64,000 bases of DNA from Methylomonas sp. (GCA_002928965.1 PERU01000013.1:1-64000), one strand, 5' to 3'; shown: positions 43,555 through 53,616, counted from the first letter of the stretch. A program made the numbers and translations. The notes: generated by a model not told the origin, from the letters alone.

Positions 43555-46221
43555 TCAATGTCTGGGTTTCAAAACCAGCTTACTAATGGCCGGCAACAAA
43601 ACAAACGTACAGGTCATGATCCAGAAAATGCCGATGGTGATGACCAAACCCATGCTTGCAATACCTTGATGCGGTGAAAAAGCTAAGCCGATAAAGCTGG
43701 AGATGGTAGTCAGGGCGCCGTAAAACATGCCGCGGGCGGTGCTGGATTGGTAGATGTTTTGATCTTCCGCCAGTGAATGATGCAGTTTTTCCACCATGTG
43801 TATGCCGTTATCCACGCCCAAACCCATCAACAGCGGTAAGGCGATGATGTTGGCGAAGTTGATCGGTGTGCTGGTAAAAACGGTGGTGGCCATGGTGAAC
43901 AGACCGGCCAGCACCAGCGGTGTCATTACCAGCAAGGTATCGACGATGCTGCGGCGAATGAACAGTAGCAATAGCGCTATTGATACCAGAGCAATGGTGA
44001 TGGCTTCCTGAAAGGCGCCAATCACGGCTTTCATCGACTCCCAGTACATGATCGGTAAATCGGTAGTGTCCGGGGCGATGGCTTGTACTTCGGTAATGAA
44101 GGCCTGCAGATTGTCCAGATCATTTAAATCCTGCTTGGGGAAAATCTGGATCCGGTACATGCCTTCTTTGCTCAGCCAGCGTTCCTTGATTTCATCCGGG
44201 ATGCTGGAGGGCTGAATTTCCTGCGCTTTAAAGCCCATCAGCAATTCGTTCATCACCGTGGGCAAAGTGCCGAGCAGCGAGGTCTGAATTTTTTCGATGA
44301 ACACGCCGCGATCCGGTTGAAAACGCGCATCCAGTTCCGTCAAGACATCTTGTAATTGCAGTTTGAAGGCCAGTAGAGATTGGATTTCCGTAGGGTTGGT
44401 TTTTTTCGGCAGATTGGCGTCAATGGCCGCGATCATCCGCACGATACTGGGTTTGGGGTCGGTGCCGGTTTTTAACTGCGGAAACGACTGGCTTTGCGGG
44501 CCCAGAGTCAGCATCATGTCATCGACAATAGCCAGTTTGCTTTCCTGATCGTCAGGCACAAAATCAAACAGGCTGACGGTCTTGTCCACTGTGGTTAAAC
44601 CGCTCAGCTTTTTTTGCATGGCGAGGGCTTCCGCTTCCGACTTAACCAGTACGGTCAGCGTCATCGGCGAGGTGTCCTTGCTTTTCATCAGCTCTTTAAA
44701 CGCAATCACCGATTCGGTTTTGGGGTCTCGCAAATTCAACGGATTGAAGTCGGTTTTGACCTGAAATACGAAATAGATGGAGATGATCGTCGCCAGCAAA
44801 GTCACAAAAGTGATCGGCTTGGCGTAATGCAGGGTAAACGAGGCCATCAGCAAGGTGAACCTGGAAGCACCCGGTTGTTCGCCGCCTTTCAGTTGATGAA
44901 TCGGTGGTGCGGGGATGATTTTCAGCAATACCGGCAACACGGTCAGGGTGATGAACAGGCAGATAAATAAGCTGGTACCGGCCAGTAAGCCCAGTTCAGA
45001 GATGCCTTGATAATCGGTGGGAATAAAGGCAAACAAGCCAATCGAGGTGGTGCCGGCACACAATATCAATGATGGGCTGGTTTCTAAAATCGCCGAGCGT
45101 ATGGCTTTGGCTTTATCGCTGCCGTGTAAATCCAGATTATCCCGATAGCGTAAGCAAAAATGGATGGCGTATTCCACGCCCAAACCGATGTTGGATACGG
45201 CAAAGGCTACCGAAATCAGATTCAAGCTTTTCACTGCCACCGAGGCAAACAGACCGCAAAACACCATGCCCAGGCCTAAGGTTAGCAGCGTGGCAAACAT
45301 CAACAGCCAGGAGCGGTAAGCAATCAGCAAAATGCCGCACACCAGCACGATCGAGAAAATACTGGCGGTAAACGTGCCTTCACTCATGCCGGCCATTTCG
45401 TCGTGTTCCAGACCCACTTCGCCGGTGATCCAGACTTTCACTGCCGGCATGTTGGGGTCCTGGATTTTGTTGACCGCGTCCCGGATGGTGTTGATGGCGG
45501 GTTCGACCGGCAGGATTTCACTGTAATCGAATTTAGGCGTGACGAAAATAAAGGCTTTGTCGGACTGTTCTTCGCTGATTTTGTTTTCTGCGATCAGTTT
45601 CTGCCAAGACAGCAAATCAGTTTCGCCGTTCAGGGTTTTATGCAGTGAGGCAGAGACTTTGTTAATCAGCGAAGTCAAATCGATCGGTACTTCCTCGGTT
45701 TTGGTTTCTGCATTTAAGGCATCTTCAAAAATCGAGAAAAAACCGTTCAGACTGGGGTCGTGTGAAATCCGACCTATAAAAGGCTGGGCCTGTGCCAGCG
45801 TAATTGAAAAGTCCTGTAATTTATCGGTATCCAGATACAGCAAACCGTTCTGATGGAAAAAGGCATTTTCGTCAGGGCGGTAGACGCGGGTGAAATGCTC
45901 AGTGTCAGCACGCAGTTCCCGTGCCAAGCGCTGTGCGGCAGCTTTGGTCAGTTCCGGGCTGCTGGAGTCCACCACCAGCAACAGAGTATGAATTTCCTGG
46001 CCAAATTGTTGCTCAAATTTTTTGCGGTTCTGTTGAAACGGCGCGTCGGGGGCAATCAGTTCTGCAGTATCGGTGTTGACGGTAAGATGATTGCCGGTGT
46101 ATTGAATTGCAAAGTAGGCCAGCACCGCCGCTATGGTCAGCAATAGTAGCGGGGAATAGAGCAGCCAGTTACTCCAGCGAAAAGCAAGGTTGCGTAAATG
46201 ATTTTCTATCGACATGCTCAA
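43555..46221 (-). CDS. RND-superfamily MMPL transporter, HpnN-like
   Basis: An 888-residue inner-membrane transporter with two repeats, each of one membrane helix, a large periplasmic loop (residues about 45-270 and 490-710) and five further helices. GLGVEYAIHFCLRYRDNL and GLGVDNGIHMVEKLHHSL are the equivalent TM4 acidic motifs of the two halves. The family moves lipids or hydrophobic molecules; HpnN carries hopanoids in other bacteria, which would fit a methanotroph, but no hpn genes are nearby. Its ATG overlaps the stop of the upstream antiporter by 4 bp. Confidence 0.82.
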   Translation of the reverse strand: MSMSIENHLRNLAFRWSNWLLYSPLLLLTIAAVLAYFAIQYTGNHLTVNTDTAELIAPDAPFQQNRKKFEQQFGQEIHTLLLVVDSSSPELTKAAAQRLARELRADTEHFTRVYRPDENAFFHQNGLLYLDTDKLQDFSITLAQAQPFIGRISHDPSLNGFFSIFEDALNAETKTEEVPIDLTSLINKVSASLHKTLNGETDLLSWQKLIAENKISEEQSDKAFIFVTPKFDYSEILPVEPAINTIRDAVNKIQDPNMPAVKVWITGEVGLEHDEMAGMSEGTFTASIFSIVLVCGILLIAYRSWLLMFATLLTLGLGMVFCGLFASVAVKSLNLISVAFAVSNIGLGVEYAIHFCLRYRDNLDLHGSDKAKAIRSAILETSPSLILCAGTTSIGLFAFIPTDYQGISELGLLAGTSLFICLFITLTVLPVLLKIIPAPPIHQLKGGEQPGASRFTLLMASFTLHYAKPITFVTLLATIISIYFVFQVKTDFNPLNLRDPKTESVIAFKELMKSKDTSPMTLTVLVKSEAEALAMQKKLSGLTTVDKTVSLFDFVPDDQESKLAIVDDMMLTLGPQSQSFPQLKTGTDPKPSIVRMIAAIDANLPKKTNPTEIQSLLAFKLQLQDVLTELDARFQPDRGVFIEKIQTSLLGTLPTVMNELLMGFKAQEIQPSSIPDEIKERWLSKEGMYRIQIFPKQDLNDLDNLQAFITEVQAIAPDTTDLPIMYWESMKAVIGAFQEAITIALVSIALLLLFIRRSIVDTLLVMTPLVLAGLFTMATTVFTSTPINFANIIALPLLMGLGVDNGIHMVEKLHHSLAEDQNIYQSSTARGMFYGALTTISSFIGLAFSPHQGIASMGLVITIGIFWIMTCTFVLLPAISKLVLKPRH

Positions 46222-47192
46222 CTTACCACGGAGTTAATCAGGTAAATGGTGTAGCCGGCATATACGGCCAGCAAGATACCGCCTTCCAAACGATTGATAA
46301 TGCCATTCTCACAGTTGCGGGCATAGCCCATGGCGAAAAGTCCCAACGTCAAAATAGCCATCAACGGCCAATCGCGACTGATGATTTCAGCGGGTATGGC
46401 CATAGGCTGAATCACGCCGGCCAAACCGACTACAGCCAAGGTATTAAACAGGTTGGAGCCGATGATGTTGCCGACGGCCAGATCGTGTTCGCCTTTGCGG
46501 GCTGCGGCTATGGACGATGCCAGCTCCGGTAATGAGGTGCCGATGGCGACGATGGTCAGGCCGATGATTAAATCGCTGACGCCTAAATCCTGGGCGATCG
46601 TTACCGCCCCCCATACCAGCATGCGTGAGCTGATCACCAGAAAAATCAAGCCGGCAATCAGCCAAATTGAGGCTTGATATAACGACATGGCGTGTGCTTC
46701 CAGTTCAGCTTCCATTTCCTGTTCCAATTCATCCGCGCTGTTTTTTTTCATACCCTGAAATGTCATCCAGGCCATAACAGCAATGAATACCACTAATTCC
46801 ATGACGGCATCCATACGCGATAAATGACCATCGTGCAGTTGCCCAATGGCTAATAAGGTCACACTGAACAGGATGGGCAATTCCTTTTTTACCACTTGAG
46901 AATGCACGGTAATCGGGCTGATCAGTGCGGTCACGCCCAATATCAAGGCGATGTTGGTGATGTTGGAACCATAGGCATTGCCCAAGGCGATGCCAGGATT
47001 GCCTTGCAAGGCAGACAATGCAGAAACGGACAATTCCGGTGCCGATGTGCCAAATCCGACTACCACCATACCAATCAATAATGGCGACATGCCTAAGTGA
47101 TTAGCGATAGCTGCCGCGCCTTCGACAAAAATATCGGCACTCCAGACCAGAATGATTAAACCCAGAACGATCATTAACAGTGGCAAAGCCAT
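46218..47192 (-). CDS. Calcium/sodium antiporter (CaCA family, YrbG-like)
   Basis: A 324-residue membrane antiporter with the two inverted CaCA repeats: VVGFGTSAPELSVS with GNAYGSNITNIALILG in the first half, VAIGTSLPELASSIAA with VGNIIGSNLFNTLAVVG in the second. An acidic loop (DELEQEMEAELEAH) joins the halves. It exports Ca2+ against Na+ or H+. Translationally coupled to the MMPL gene. Confidence 0.93.
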   Translation of the reverse strand: MALPLLMIVLGLIILVWSADIFVEGAAAIANHLGMSPLLIGMVVVGFGTSAPELSVSALSALQGNPGIALGNAYGSNITNIALILGVTALISPITVHSQVVKKELPILFSVTLLAIGQLHDGHLSRMDAVMELVVFIAVMAWMTFQGMKKNSADELEQEMEAELEAHAMSLYQASIWLIAGLIFLVISSRMLVWGAVTIAQDLGVSDLIIGLTIVAIGTSLPELASSIAAARKGEHDLAVGNIIGSNLFNTLAVVGLAGVIQPMAIPAEIISRDWPLMAILTLGLFAMGYARNCENGIINRLEGGILLAVYAGYTIYLINSVVS

Positions 47193-47271
47193 AAAGTACC
47201 TTAGATAAAATTAAAAATGGTTGCTGAATTACACACGAGATCTAAACCTGAAACAGCTTGGTAAAAACCGA

Positions 47272-48099
47272 TCAATCAACAGTCCATTGCACCAGACCGC
47301 TATAGGCGCTGCCCAACACTACTAAGCCAAACACAATCCGATACCAGGCAAAAATAATGAAATCATGATGGCTGATATAACGTAGCAACCCTTTTACGGC
47401 CAAAAGAGCACTGATGAAAGCGGCAATCAAACCAACCGCAAATGATGCTATGTCGGTGTCCAGATTCAGCAAATCTCTGTGCTTATATAAATCGTAGGCA
47501 CTGGCGATAAACAACGTTGGGATGGCCAGAAAGAAGGAGAATTCGGTGGAAGCCTTGCGTGATAAACCAAATAGCAGGCCGCCAATGATGGTTGCACCGG
47601 AGCGCGAGGTGCCGGGAATCAATGCAAACGCCTGGGCAATACCCAGTTTTAGAGCATCCAGCATGCTCAAGTCATCGACATTGTCGACGCGAATTTTATG
47701 CTCGCGCTTTTCGGCCCAAATGATCACAAAAGCCCCGATGATAAAGGCCAGTGCAACGGGCACCGGTTTAAACAACAAAGCTTTGATGTGCTTGCCCAGC
47801 AACAGGCCCAACGAGGCCAGCGGGATAAAGGCAATCACCAGATTCAGCATGAATCTCTGCGCCTGCCGGTCGCTGGTCAGTCCGCATAACACCGAAGCAA
47901 TCTTGGCCCGATATTCCCAGCAGATGGCCAGAATCGCCCCTACCTGAATCACGATGGTAAACAGCTTGGCTTTGTCATCATTAAAGTCGAGCAGATCACC
48001 TGCCAGAATCAGGTGTCCGGTGCTGGATATTGGCAAAAATTCCGTCAATCCCTCAACCACGCCCAGAATTAGCGATTTAATCAGTATTGCAATGTCCAT
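47272..48099 (-). CDS. uppP: Undecaprenyl-diphosphatase
   Basis: A 275-residue membrane phosphatase (BacA/UppP) that recycles the lipid carrier for peptidoglycan and polysaccharide. Motifs: [19 protein letters not shown] (catalytic Glu and Ser/His) and [15 protein letters not shown]. The ATG at 48099 ([13 protein letters not shown]) is chosen over an upstream start in the same frame. The gene stands alone; a PNAG or capsule system would also depend on its lipid carrier pool only if lipid-linked, which PNAG is not. Confidence 0.95.
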   Translation of the reverse strand: MDIAILIKSLILGVVEGLTEFLPISSTGHLILAGDLLDFNDDKAKLFTIVIQVGAILAICWEYRAKIASVLCGLTSDRQAQRFMLNLVIAFIPLASLGLLLGKHIKALLFKPVPVALAFIIGAFVIIWAEKREHKIRVDNVDDLSMLDALKLGIAQAFALIPGTSRSGATIIGGLLFGLSRKASTEFSFFLAIPTLFIASAYDLYKHRDLLNLDTDIASFAVGLIAAFISALLAVKGLLRYISHHDFIIFAWYRIVFGLVVLGSAYSGLVQWTVD

Positions 48100-48269
48100 A
48101 TTCTCAGGCTCCGCACCAATCGGCACATGGGTAAAAAATCAGCATGTTGATCAGATAGTTATTGAAAGGCAAGGTTAAAAACAGGCAGGGCAAAACACCA
48201 TGCAAACGGGATGGGATTATAGTCGAAATCTGCCTGTAAACGTAATTTAAGGCTTGGAAGGGGCGTGAT

Positions 48270-48624
48270 TCAAGCTGAAGCGTAATCGTTAAGGATTCGG
48301 GTAAACAATCGCGAAGCGGAAAAATGCCGAAGGCATGCTGCCCCAGGCATCGCAGCGTTTGGCGAGAGTAGCCTGAATGAGCGAGGCAAGGAAGTACCTT
48401 CGGAAAACTTGCGACAAACGCGAGAAGCGCAGGAAAAAGGCGGCATAGGTGCGTCATTTCTTTTGGCTACTTTTCTTTTGACCAGCAAAAAAGTAGCTCG
48501 GCTGTCAGGCCTGAGATGCGACTTTAAATCAGGCTTCGCGAAGCGTTTCTTTTTTAAAGTGGGCTTCACTTTGAATCGCACCCGCTTGGAAGCAGACGCT
48601 GGGAATGGTCTGTTGAACCAATGA
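48270..48624. repeat. Repeat-rich intergenic stretch
   Basis: No supportable gene. It includes TTTCTTTTGGCTACTTTTC (48457-48475), a sequence type with a complementary partner (AAAAAAGTAGC) at 48487-48497 that is common in proteobacterial intergenic DNA. The following GCTTCGCGAAGC (48531-48542) is a perfect 12-bp palindrome. Confidence 0.5.
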
Positions 48625-48810
48625 TCAATGCGGTCTGTTATGAAATGCTTGCCTGTTAAAGCGCGTTATCGGACGGGTGACAAATGAGTTAAATCACAGA
48701 AAGTACGGCATATCCCTTATTTTTTAGGAGGTTGTGGGCGGCATAAAGGGGGGGGGTGTGTTCTGGCTGAGGTGTTGTCAGTCATGGATTACAGGAGGCG
48801 CGATGGGTGT

Positions 48811-48826
48811 TGGCATGGTTTTTGTC
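48811..48826 (+). promoter_or_regulatory. Possible sigma54 promoter of the VPLPA-CTERM/cytochrome cluster
   Basis: TGGCATGGTTTTTGTC has the -24 GG and -12 TTG at the correct distance, with two departures from TGGCACG-N4-TTGCW. It lies about 95 bp upstream of the riboswitch. Weak, sequence-only call. Confidence 0.35.
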
Positions 48827-48920
48827 TGCATAAACATAACAGTATTACTACATTGGAATATTGTTTTGGGGTGACACGCATCCAGTTGGCAGTTTGAACT
48901 TAAAAATCTTACACCTGATA

Positions 48921-49008
48921 AACCGTCATCCGTCGCCAACCCCTGCTGCAAAGCGGGTTCGGAAAGTCACGGGTCTTGGTGAATAACAAGACAGCCGGAT
49001 TGCTCCCA
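48921..49008 (+). ncRNA. Predicted c-di-GMP-I (GEMM) riboswitch
   Basis: A 5' leader element with the GEMM-I architecture. P2: AACCC (48938-48942) pairs GGGTT (48955-48959), inside which GCT/AGC closes a GCAA GNRA tetraloop (48948-48951). The joining segment GGAAAGTCACGGGTCTT resembles the family's CGCAAAGCCACGGGTCT. P3: CGG with GTCTT (48970-48977) pairs AAGAC (48988-48992) and CCG (48995-48997). AAGACAGCCGGATTGC closely follows the family's 3' AGACAGCCGGGTTGCC. A terminator hairpin follows. Some conserved bases differ (GTTCGGAAAGTC), so a covariance search should confirm. Confidence 0.75.
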
Positions 49009-49052
49009 TGTGACAGGGATGTGGCATATGCCGCAGTCACAGCTTTTGTTTA
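49009..49052 (+). terminator. Terminator-type expression platform of the riboswitch
   Basis: TGTGAC (49009-49014) pairs GTCACA (49036-49041), with an inner TGTGGCAT/ATGCCGCA stem and a small bulge, followed by GCTTTTGTTT. It sits between the riboswitch and the ATG at 49075, so ligand-dependent transcription termination is the likely mechanism. Confidence 0.65.
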
Positions 49053-49074
49053 CTCAACTCAAAACGGACAGATT

Positions 49075-50202
49075 ATGAGCATCAATCTTCAATTAACAGC
49101 GGTTGCCGGCTTATTAGCGGTAAGTGGTATTTCTCAGGCGGCATTGACCACGACAACCGGACCAGTCAGCTTTAGTGGTTCAGCCACAGTGTCTGCCAGC
49201 GGCACTTCGGTCTTATCGAAAACCAATAGCAATAATAATGCATCCATCGCCAATGTTTCATTGGGACAATTTAATGCGGCTAACGGAGTATTGACGGGTG
49301 TTGATCTGCAATTGACCTCGAATCGTCAGCAAACTATCGATGGTTATGGCTATAAAAACAATGGTCCGGGAAGAGACGCCAGCGGTAGCGGCAGCAGTAC
49401 TGCTGCCATGGCGGCAATTGGCGCCGCTGCCAATTTTGCAACCGCCATTACCCAAACGGGTGGCGCATGCTCGTTAGCGCATGGACCAACAGGATTTACT
49501 GACTGCAGTTGGGGACCAAATGCCTCCACAGCTAATGCCACCAATGCAACGGCAAGCGTGGCAGATGCCAATCTGGATGATTATGTAGGTAATGGTTCCG
49601 TCAGCGCATCGCTAACCCTTCCCACTCTATCTGCCACAACCACATTAAGCCGGACTCAAGGTCAAACCAGTGGCTCTACCACCAATTATTTGCTTGAGTG
49701 GGCAGGCGACTTGCAAGCCAATTACAGTTATTTGCTGCATGCTGCGGCTTCCTTTGACGGCAGTTCCGTTTCCAATGTGTTGACACTGGATTTTGGGAGC
49801 ATCACCCAAAATAGCGCCGCGTCCTTAAATTTTGGATTGTTCAATCTGGCCGATGCCAACCGTATCGGACTGGATCTGGACAGCGTGAATGGCAGCGGTG
49901 ACACCGGCGCATTCAGCACTGATTTGTCGCTGTTTAGCGGTTTGGCACAAGGCGGCAGCCAGTTCTTCATTGCCAATTTACTGACCGCCAATACCGGTAC
50001 ATTCAGTGCGCAATACCTGCTTAACCTGTCTGACGAAGATTTAGGTGCCAGCAGTACTCGCCAAAACTATCAACTGACTTTGAATCTGACCGGCAATGTC
50101 GTGGCGGCCACTGCACCAGTACCAGTGCCGGGCGCGGTTTGGTTGTTCGGTAGTGCGATGCTGAGCATGCTGGGCGTGAGTCGCCGTAAACAGCTGGCTT
50201 AA
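49075..50202 (+). CDS. VPLPA-CTERM surface protein, first gene after the riboswitch
   Basis: A 375-residue secreted protein. The start MSINLQLTAVAGLLAVSG gives a signal peptide (cleavage near SQAALT); the open frame upstream runs through the riboswitch and is not coding. The mature part is Ser/Thr/Ala/Asn-rich and beta-predicted, with two cysteines about 15 residues apart. The end VPVPGAVWLFGSAMLSMLG plus SRRKQLA is a VPLPA-type exosortase signal (motif, helix, basic tail). Biological role unknown; possibly matrix or surface layer. The processing exosortase is not in the window. Confidence 0.85.
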   Translation: MSINLQLTAVAGLLAVSGISQAALTTTTGPVSFSGSATVSASGTSVLSKTNSNNNASIANVSLGQFNAANGVLTGVDLQLTSNRQQTIDGYGYKNNGPGRDASGSGSSTAAMAAIGAAANFATAITQTGGACSLAHGPTGFTDCSWGPNASTANATNATASVADANLDDYVGNGSVSASLTLPTLSATTTLSRTQGQTSGSTTNYLLEWAGDLQANYSYLLHAAASFDGSSVSNVLTLDFGSITQNSAASLNFGLFNLADANRIGLDLDSVNGSGDTGAFSTDLSLFSGLAQGGSQFFIANLLTANTGTFSAQYLLNLSDEDLGASSTRQNYQLTLNLTGNVVAATAPVPVPGAVWLFGSAMLSMLGVSRRKQLA

Positions 50203-50227
50203 TGAGTGTTTGATTTAATGAAGTCGA

Positions 50228-50253
50228 AACACTGCGGTATTTGCCGCAGTGTT
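50228..50253. other. Intergenic hairpin between two VPLPA-CTERM genes
   Basis: Perfect 10-bp arms AACACTGCGG and CCGCAGTGTT with a 6-nt loop. It is followed by A rather than T residues, so it is not a plus-strand terminator; it may stabilise or delimit the upstream mRNA. Confidence 0.55.
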
Positions 50254-50276
50254 CAAAAAAGTCAAGAGCGAAGGGT

Positions 50277-51098
50277 ATGAAAAAACAGACAATCAAAAAA
50301 AGTCTGGCTGTTGCCGGCTTGTGTTTGGGATCCGCATCGGTTCAGGCGCAGACGGTAACGTTGCTGGATGAAAATTTCGATGACGCCAGCAACACCACTA
50401 TCCAGTCCTTACTGTTGTCCAATCCTGCCAGTTTACCTAGCGGCACGACTTGGTCATCGACAGGCAATGCCAATGCGGTGAATTTGCGCCTGGGTACCGA
50501 TGCCATCAATACTTACAATGCGGGTAATCCGTATCAACGTTTTAGCATCGCCTCGGGAACGACATTTTTTAATAACGCGAGCACCAACAAATTCCTGGTC
50601 ATGGGGGATGACAGCGGTCAATTGGCGGGTAATCCAACTTCAGGTACATTTGGCTTTGCCACACCTTTTAGTTTGGCTAGCGGCACAACCGACATTACCG
50701 TCAGCTTCGATTGGGTATTCAGCGATTTTGGTTCCGGCGGCGATGCCGATCAATTTAAGGTTGGCGTAACGGGTGCTGGCTTCGATATCGGTTTACCGTT
50801 GATCAGCGGTTATTCGGTGCTGAACAAAACTATCACAAACAACGGTAAAGAATACGGAATAGCCGCCACCTTCAATATAGCCGTTGCCAGCCTGGGTTTC
50901 GCTGACGCCAACGGGCAATACTGGTTGAGCTTCGGCTTGCTCGAGAATGCAAGTTCCAATAACAGCGCAGTCGGTATCGACAATATCAAAATCACCGCCA
51001 ATGTGGCTCCTGTTCCGGTTCCCGCGGCTGTCTGGTCTTTCCTGGCCGGCTTCATGGGCTTACTGGCGCTGGGCAAACGTAAACACCTGACCGCTTGA
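50277..51098 (+). CDS. VPLPA-CTERM surface protein, second
   Basis: A 273-residue secreted protein: signal peptide (cleavage after VQAQ), beta-sandwich-like body with DENFDDASN near the start, FSLASGTTDITVSFDWVFSD in the middle and VGIDNIKI before the signal. This layout resembles carbohydrate-binding or lectin-like jelly rolls, but I do not assign a family. The C-terminus VPVPAAVWSFLAGFMGLLAL and GKRKHLTA is the exosortase signal. It starts 75 bp after the previous gene on the same strand. Confidence 0.82.
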   Translation: MKKQTIKKSLAVAGLCLGSASVQAQTVTLLDENFDDASNTTIQSLLLSNPASLPSGTTWSSTGNANAVNLRLGTDAINTYNAGNPYQRFSIASGTTFFNNASTNKFLVMGDDSGQLAGNPTSGTFGFATPFSLASGTTDITVSFDWVFSDFGSGGDADQFKVGVTGAGFDIGLPLISGYSVLNKTITNNGKEYGIAATFNIAVASLGFADANGQYWLSFGLLENASSNNSAVGIDNIKITANVAPVPVPAAVWSFLAGFMGLLALGKRKHLTA

Positions 51099-51156
51099 TA
51101 TTCCATGTATGTGAGCGAAGGTAAAGACGATCGAGCAATTTAGACGCGAGAAATTC

Positions 51157-53616
51157 ATGAAAATTATAAAAGCAATCATGCTATTGCTGGCGTCGGTACT
51201 CCCGCTATCGCCTGCTTTGGCCGCCAATTTGTTAAGCAACGGTGGCTTCGAAAGTCCGGGGACGGTGACGACATACCTCTTCTTATCCAACAATGCGACT
51301 AGCGTTACCGGCTGGACTGCGATCGACGACGGAATTGGCGAAAGACCCTATCTGATGAACAGATACCGTCCTGGCGGTAGCTATACCAATCGGGTCATGG
51401 AAGGTACTTATGCACTGGCGATCAACCAAGGCTCCGGTATCAAAACCACCTTTCCGGTCACTGCCGGGGTGACTTACACGCTGTCATTCCAGGTTCGCAA
51501 AGGAAGTGCTGGCGGTTACACGGCCCTGGAAGTCGCTGTGGCCGGCTTCAACACCGCGTTCACCAGTGTGACCGGCAGCTTTGAGTTGCGGTCTTACACG
51601 TTCACGGCCACCACTACTAATCCGTCAGCGGAACTCAAGTTTTTCAATAGCTCACCGTCTCCCGATTACAAAACATACGATCTGGATGCAGTGGTGGTTG
51701 AAGAAGGCACGGGGCCCAGCGTTCCGGTTAATCCGTTTATCGGTAGCCCGGCCGATCCTGGTAACCCAAATTTTACTACCAGCCATTTTTCCGGTTCGCA
51801 AAATTGCGCGATGTGCCACAACGGCCTCGTCGACAATCAAAGCAAGGATGTATCGATCGTCACCGACTGGTCGTCGACCATGATGGCCAATGCTTCAAGA
51901 GATCCTTTCTGGCGCGCCAAAGTCCGTAGCGAAATGGCGCGGCATCCTGAGTTGCAAGGCGTCATCAACGATAAATGCACAAAATGCCATGCGCCGATGG
52001 CTAACGCCCAAGCCAAGAAGGATGGCACCATCGCCAGTCAGACCGTTTTCGACGGTGGCATCCTAGGCGTTGGACATGCCAAGCACGATGCGGCGATGGA
52101 CGGTGTCAGCTGTACCTTGTGTCACCAGATTCCGGCTACCCCAACACTAGGCACACTGGCGACCATGTCCGGAAACTATGCCATCAACAATACTAAAACC
52201 ATTTACGGACCTTATGGTGGACCGGGTGATACCCCATTATTCACCATGCCGATGATCATGCATACCGGCTATACACCTACTTACGGTGCGCAGATCAAAG
52301 ACTCCAAGTTGTGCGCGTCCTGCCACAACCTGAAAACGCCTTATGTCGATGCGACGGGCAACGTGCTGAGCACCACGCCGGAAAGTGAGTTCCCCGAACA
52401 AACGCCGTATATGGAATGGGAACAAAGCAGCTTTGTCAGCCAAAAAAGTTGTCAGGGTTGTCACATGAGTCGAACCGACGGCGTGAAAATCTCCACCATG
52501 GGAATGTCCGGCTTGCGCAACAACTTTGCGATTCATGACTTGGTGGGCGCCAACAAGTTGATGCTGGATATTTTGAACAGCAACAAAACCCAGTTGGGCG
52601 TGTTGTCGAACAATTTTCCTGAAACTATCGCCAAGACTGATGTCATGCTGAAAAGCGCAGCAACAGTCGGCGTGATTGAGCAACGTTCGATGCCGAATGC
52701 CTTGGATTTCACCTTGCAAATCAACAGCACCACCGGTCACAAATTGCCGACCGCTTACCCGTCGCGGCGGGCGATTGTACATGTCACTGTCACCAACGCC
52801 CAAAATCAAATCGTATGGGAATCTGGCAAGGTCAATGCTGACGGTAGTGTCGAAGGCGTCGATGCCGACGACAACGGCAATACCTTCGAGCCGCATTACG
52901 ACCAGATCACTGCAGAAGATCAGGTGCAAGTCTATGAAGCCATCATGGGCAATAATGAAGGTGAAGTGACCTACACCCTGTTGCGTGGCAAGGAATATCT
53001 GAAAGACAACCGCATTCTGCCGCCCGGCTTTAATAAAGTCAGTGCGCCAGCTGATGTGCGTGTTGTCGGTGCTGCTTTGTCCGACAGTAACTTTATCGAC
53101 GGCAGTGATCAGATCAGTTACCAGATTGGCGGTCTGCCGGCAGGTAATTACACGGTCAAAGCTGAGTTGGTTTATCAAACACTTTCGCGAGCATTTGCAG
53201 AGGATTTGTTCAGCGATACCACGACGCCGGAAGTGGTGGATTTTAAAACCATGTTCGATGCGTCATCGCAAAAATCCAGCGTCATTGCCAGTGCCGAGTT
53301 CGCAGCTACCGTGGTTGCACCGCCACCGGTCGATACCGACGGTGATGGTGTGGCCGACAATCTGGATAACTGCAAATTGGTCGCCAACGCCAACCAGCGT
53401 AATACTGACGGCGATAATTTCGGCAACATCTGTGATCCGGATTTCAACGGTAACAAGATTGTTGATCCATTGGATTTAAATAGCCTTAAAGCGCAATTCG
53501 GTAAGGTTTCCCCTAATCATGATTTGAATGGCAACGGCATCGTAGACCCGCTGGATTTGAATATTCTTAAATCTTATTGGGGTAAGGCTCCAGGTCCGTC
53601 GGGTTTGCAGCCTTAA
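51157..53616 (+). CDS. Secreted five-haem cytochrome c with N-terminal beta domain and C-terminal dockerin-like repeats
   Basis: An 819-residue modular protein. Residues 1-22: signal peptide. Residues 23-170: DUF642-like beta-sandwich opening NLLSNGGFESPG. Residues 200-450: five CxxCH sites (CAMCH 217, CTKCH 274, CTLCH 319, CASCH 386, CQGCH 432) in a multihaem region with further histidines. Residues 500-720: beta-rich region. Residues about 730-760: thrombospondin type 3-like DTDGDGVADNLDNC and NTDGDNFGNICD. Residues 762-811: two repeats DFNGNKIVDPLDLNSLKAQF and DLNGNGIVDPLDLNILKSYW with the 12-residue Ca-binding loop of type I dockerins. No membrane anchor. Predicted extracellular electron carrier or redox enzyme, docked via the repeats. 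Confidence 0.87.
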   Translation: MKIIKAIMLLLASVLPLSPALAANLLSNGGFESPGTVTTYLFLSNNATSVTGWTAIDDGIGERPYLMNRYRPGGSYTNRVMEGTYALAINQGSGIKTTFPVTAGVTYTLSFQVRKGSAGGYTALEVAVAGFNTAFTSVTGSFELRSYTFTATTTNPSAELKFFNSSPSPDYKTYDLDAVVVEEGTGPSVPVNPFIGSPADPGNPNFTTSHFSGSQNCAMCHNGLVDNQSKDVSIVTDWSSTMMANASRDPFWRAKVRSEMARHPELQGVINDKCTKCHAPMANAQAKKDGTIASQTVFDGGILGVGHAKHDAAMDGVSCTLCHQIPATPTLGTLATMSGNYAINNTKTIYGPYGGPGDTPLFTMPMIMHTGYTPTYGAQIKDSKLCASCHNLKTPYVDATGNVLSTTPESEFPEQTPYMEWEQSSFVSQKSCQGCHMSRTDGVKISTMGMSGLRNNFAIHDLVGANKLMLDILNSNKTQLGVLSNNFPETIAKTDVMLKSAATVGVIEQRSMPNALDFTLQINSTTGHKLPTAYPSRRAIVHVTVTNAQNQIVWESGKVNADGSVEGVDADDNGNTFEPHYDQITAEDQVQVYEAIMGNNEGEVTYTLLRGKEYLKDNRILPPGFNKVSAPADVRVVGAALSDSNFIDGSDQISYQIGGLPAGNYTVKAELVYQTLSRAFAEDLFSDTTTPEVVDFKTMFDASSQKSSVIASAEFAATVVAPPPVDTDGDGVADNLDNCKLVANANQRNTDGDNFGNICDPDFNGNKIVDPLDLNSLKAQFGKVSPNHDLNGNGIVDPLDLNILKSYWGKAPGPSGLQP

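Noticed and set aside
48921-49008. Cobalamin riboswitch
   Set aside because: The AAGTCAGGAGACC-type B12 box is absent; the pairing pattern and GNRA loop match GEMM instead.
52237-53178. 313-codon open frame on the minus strand
   Set aside because: Antisense to the multihaem cytochrome gene; composition is that of a shadow frame.
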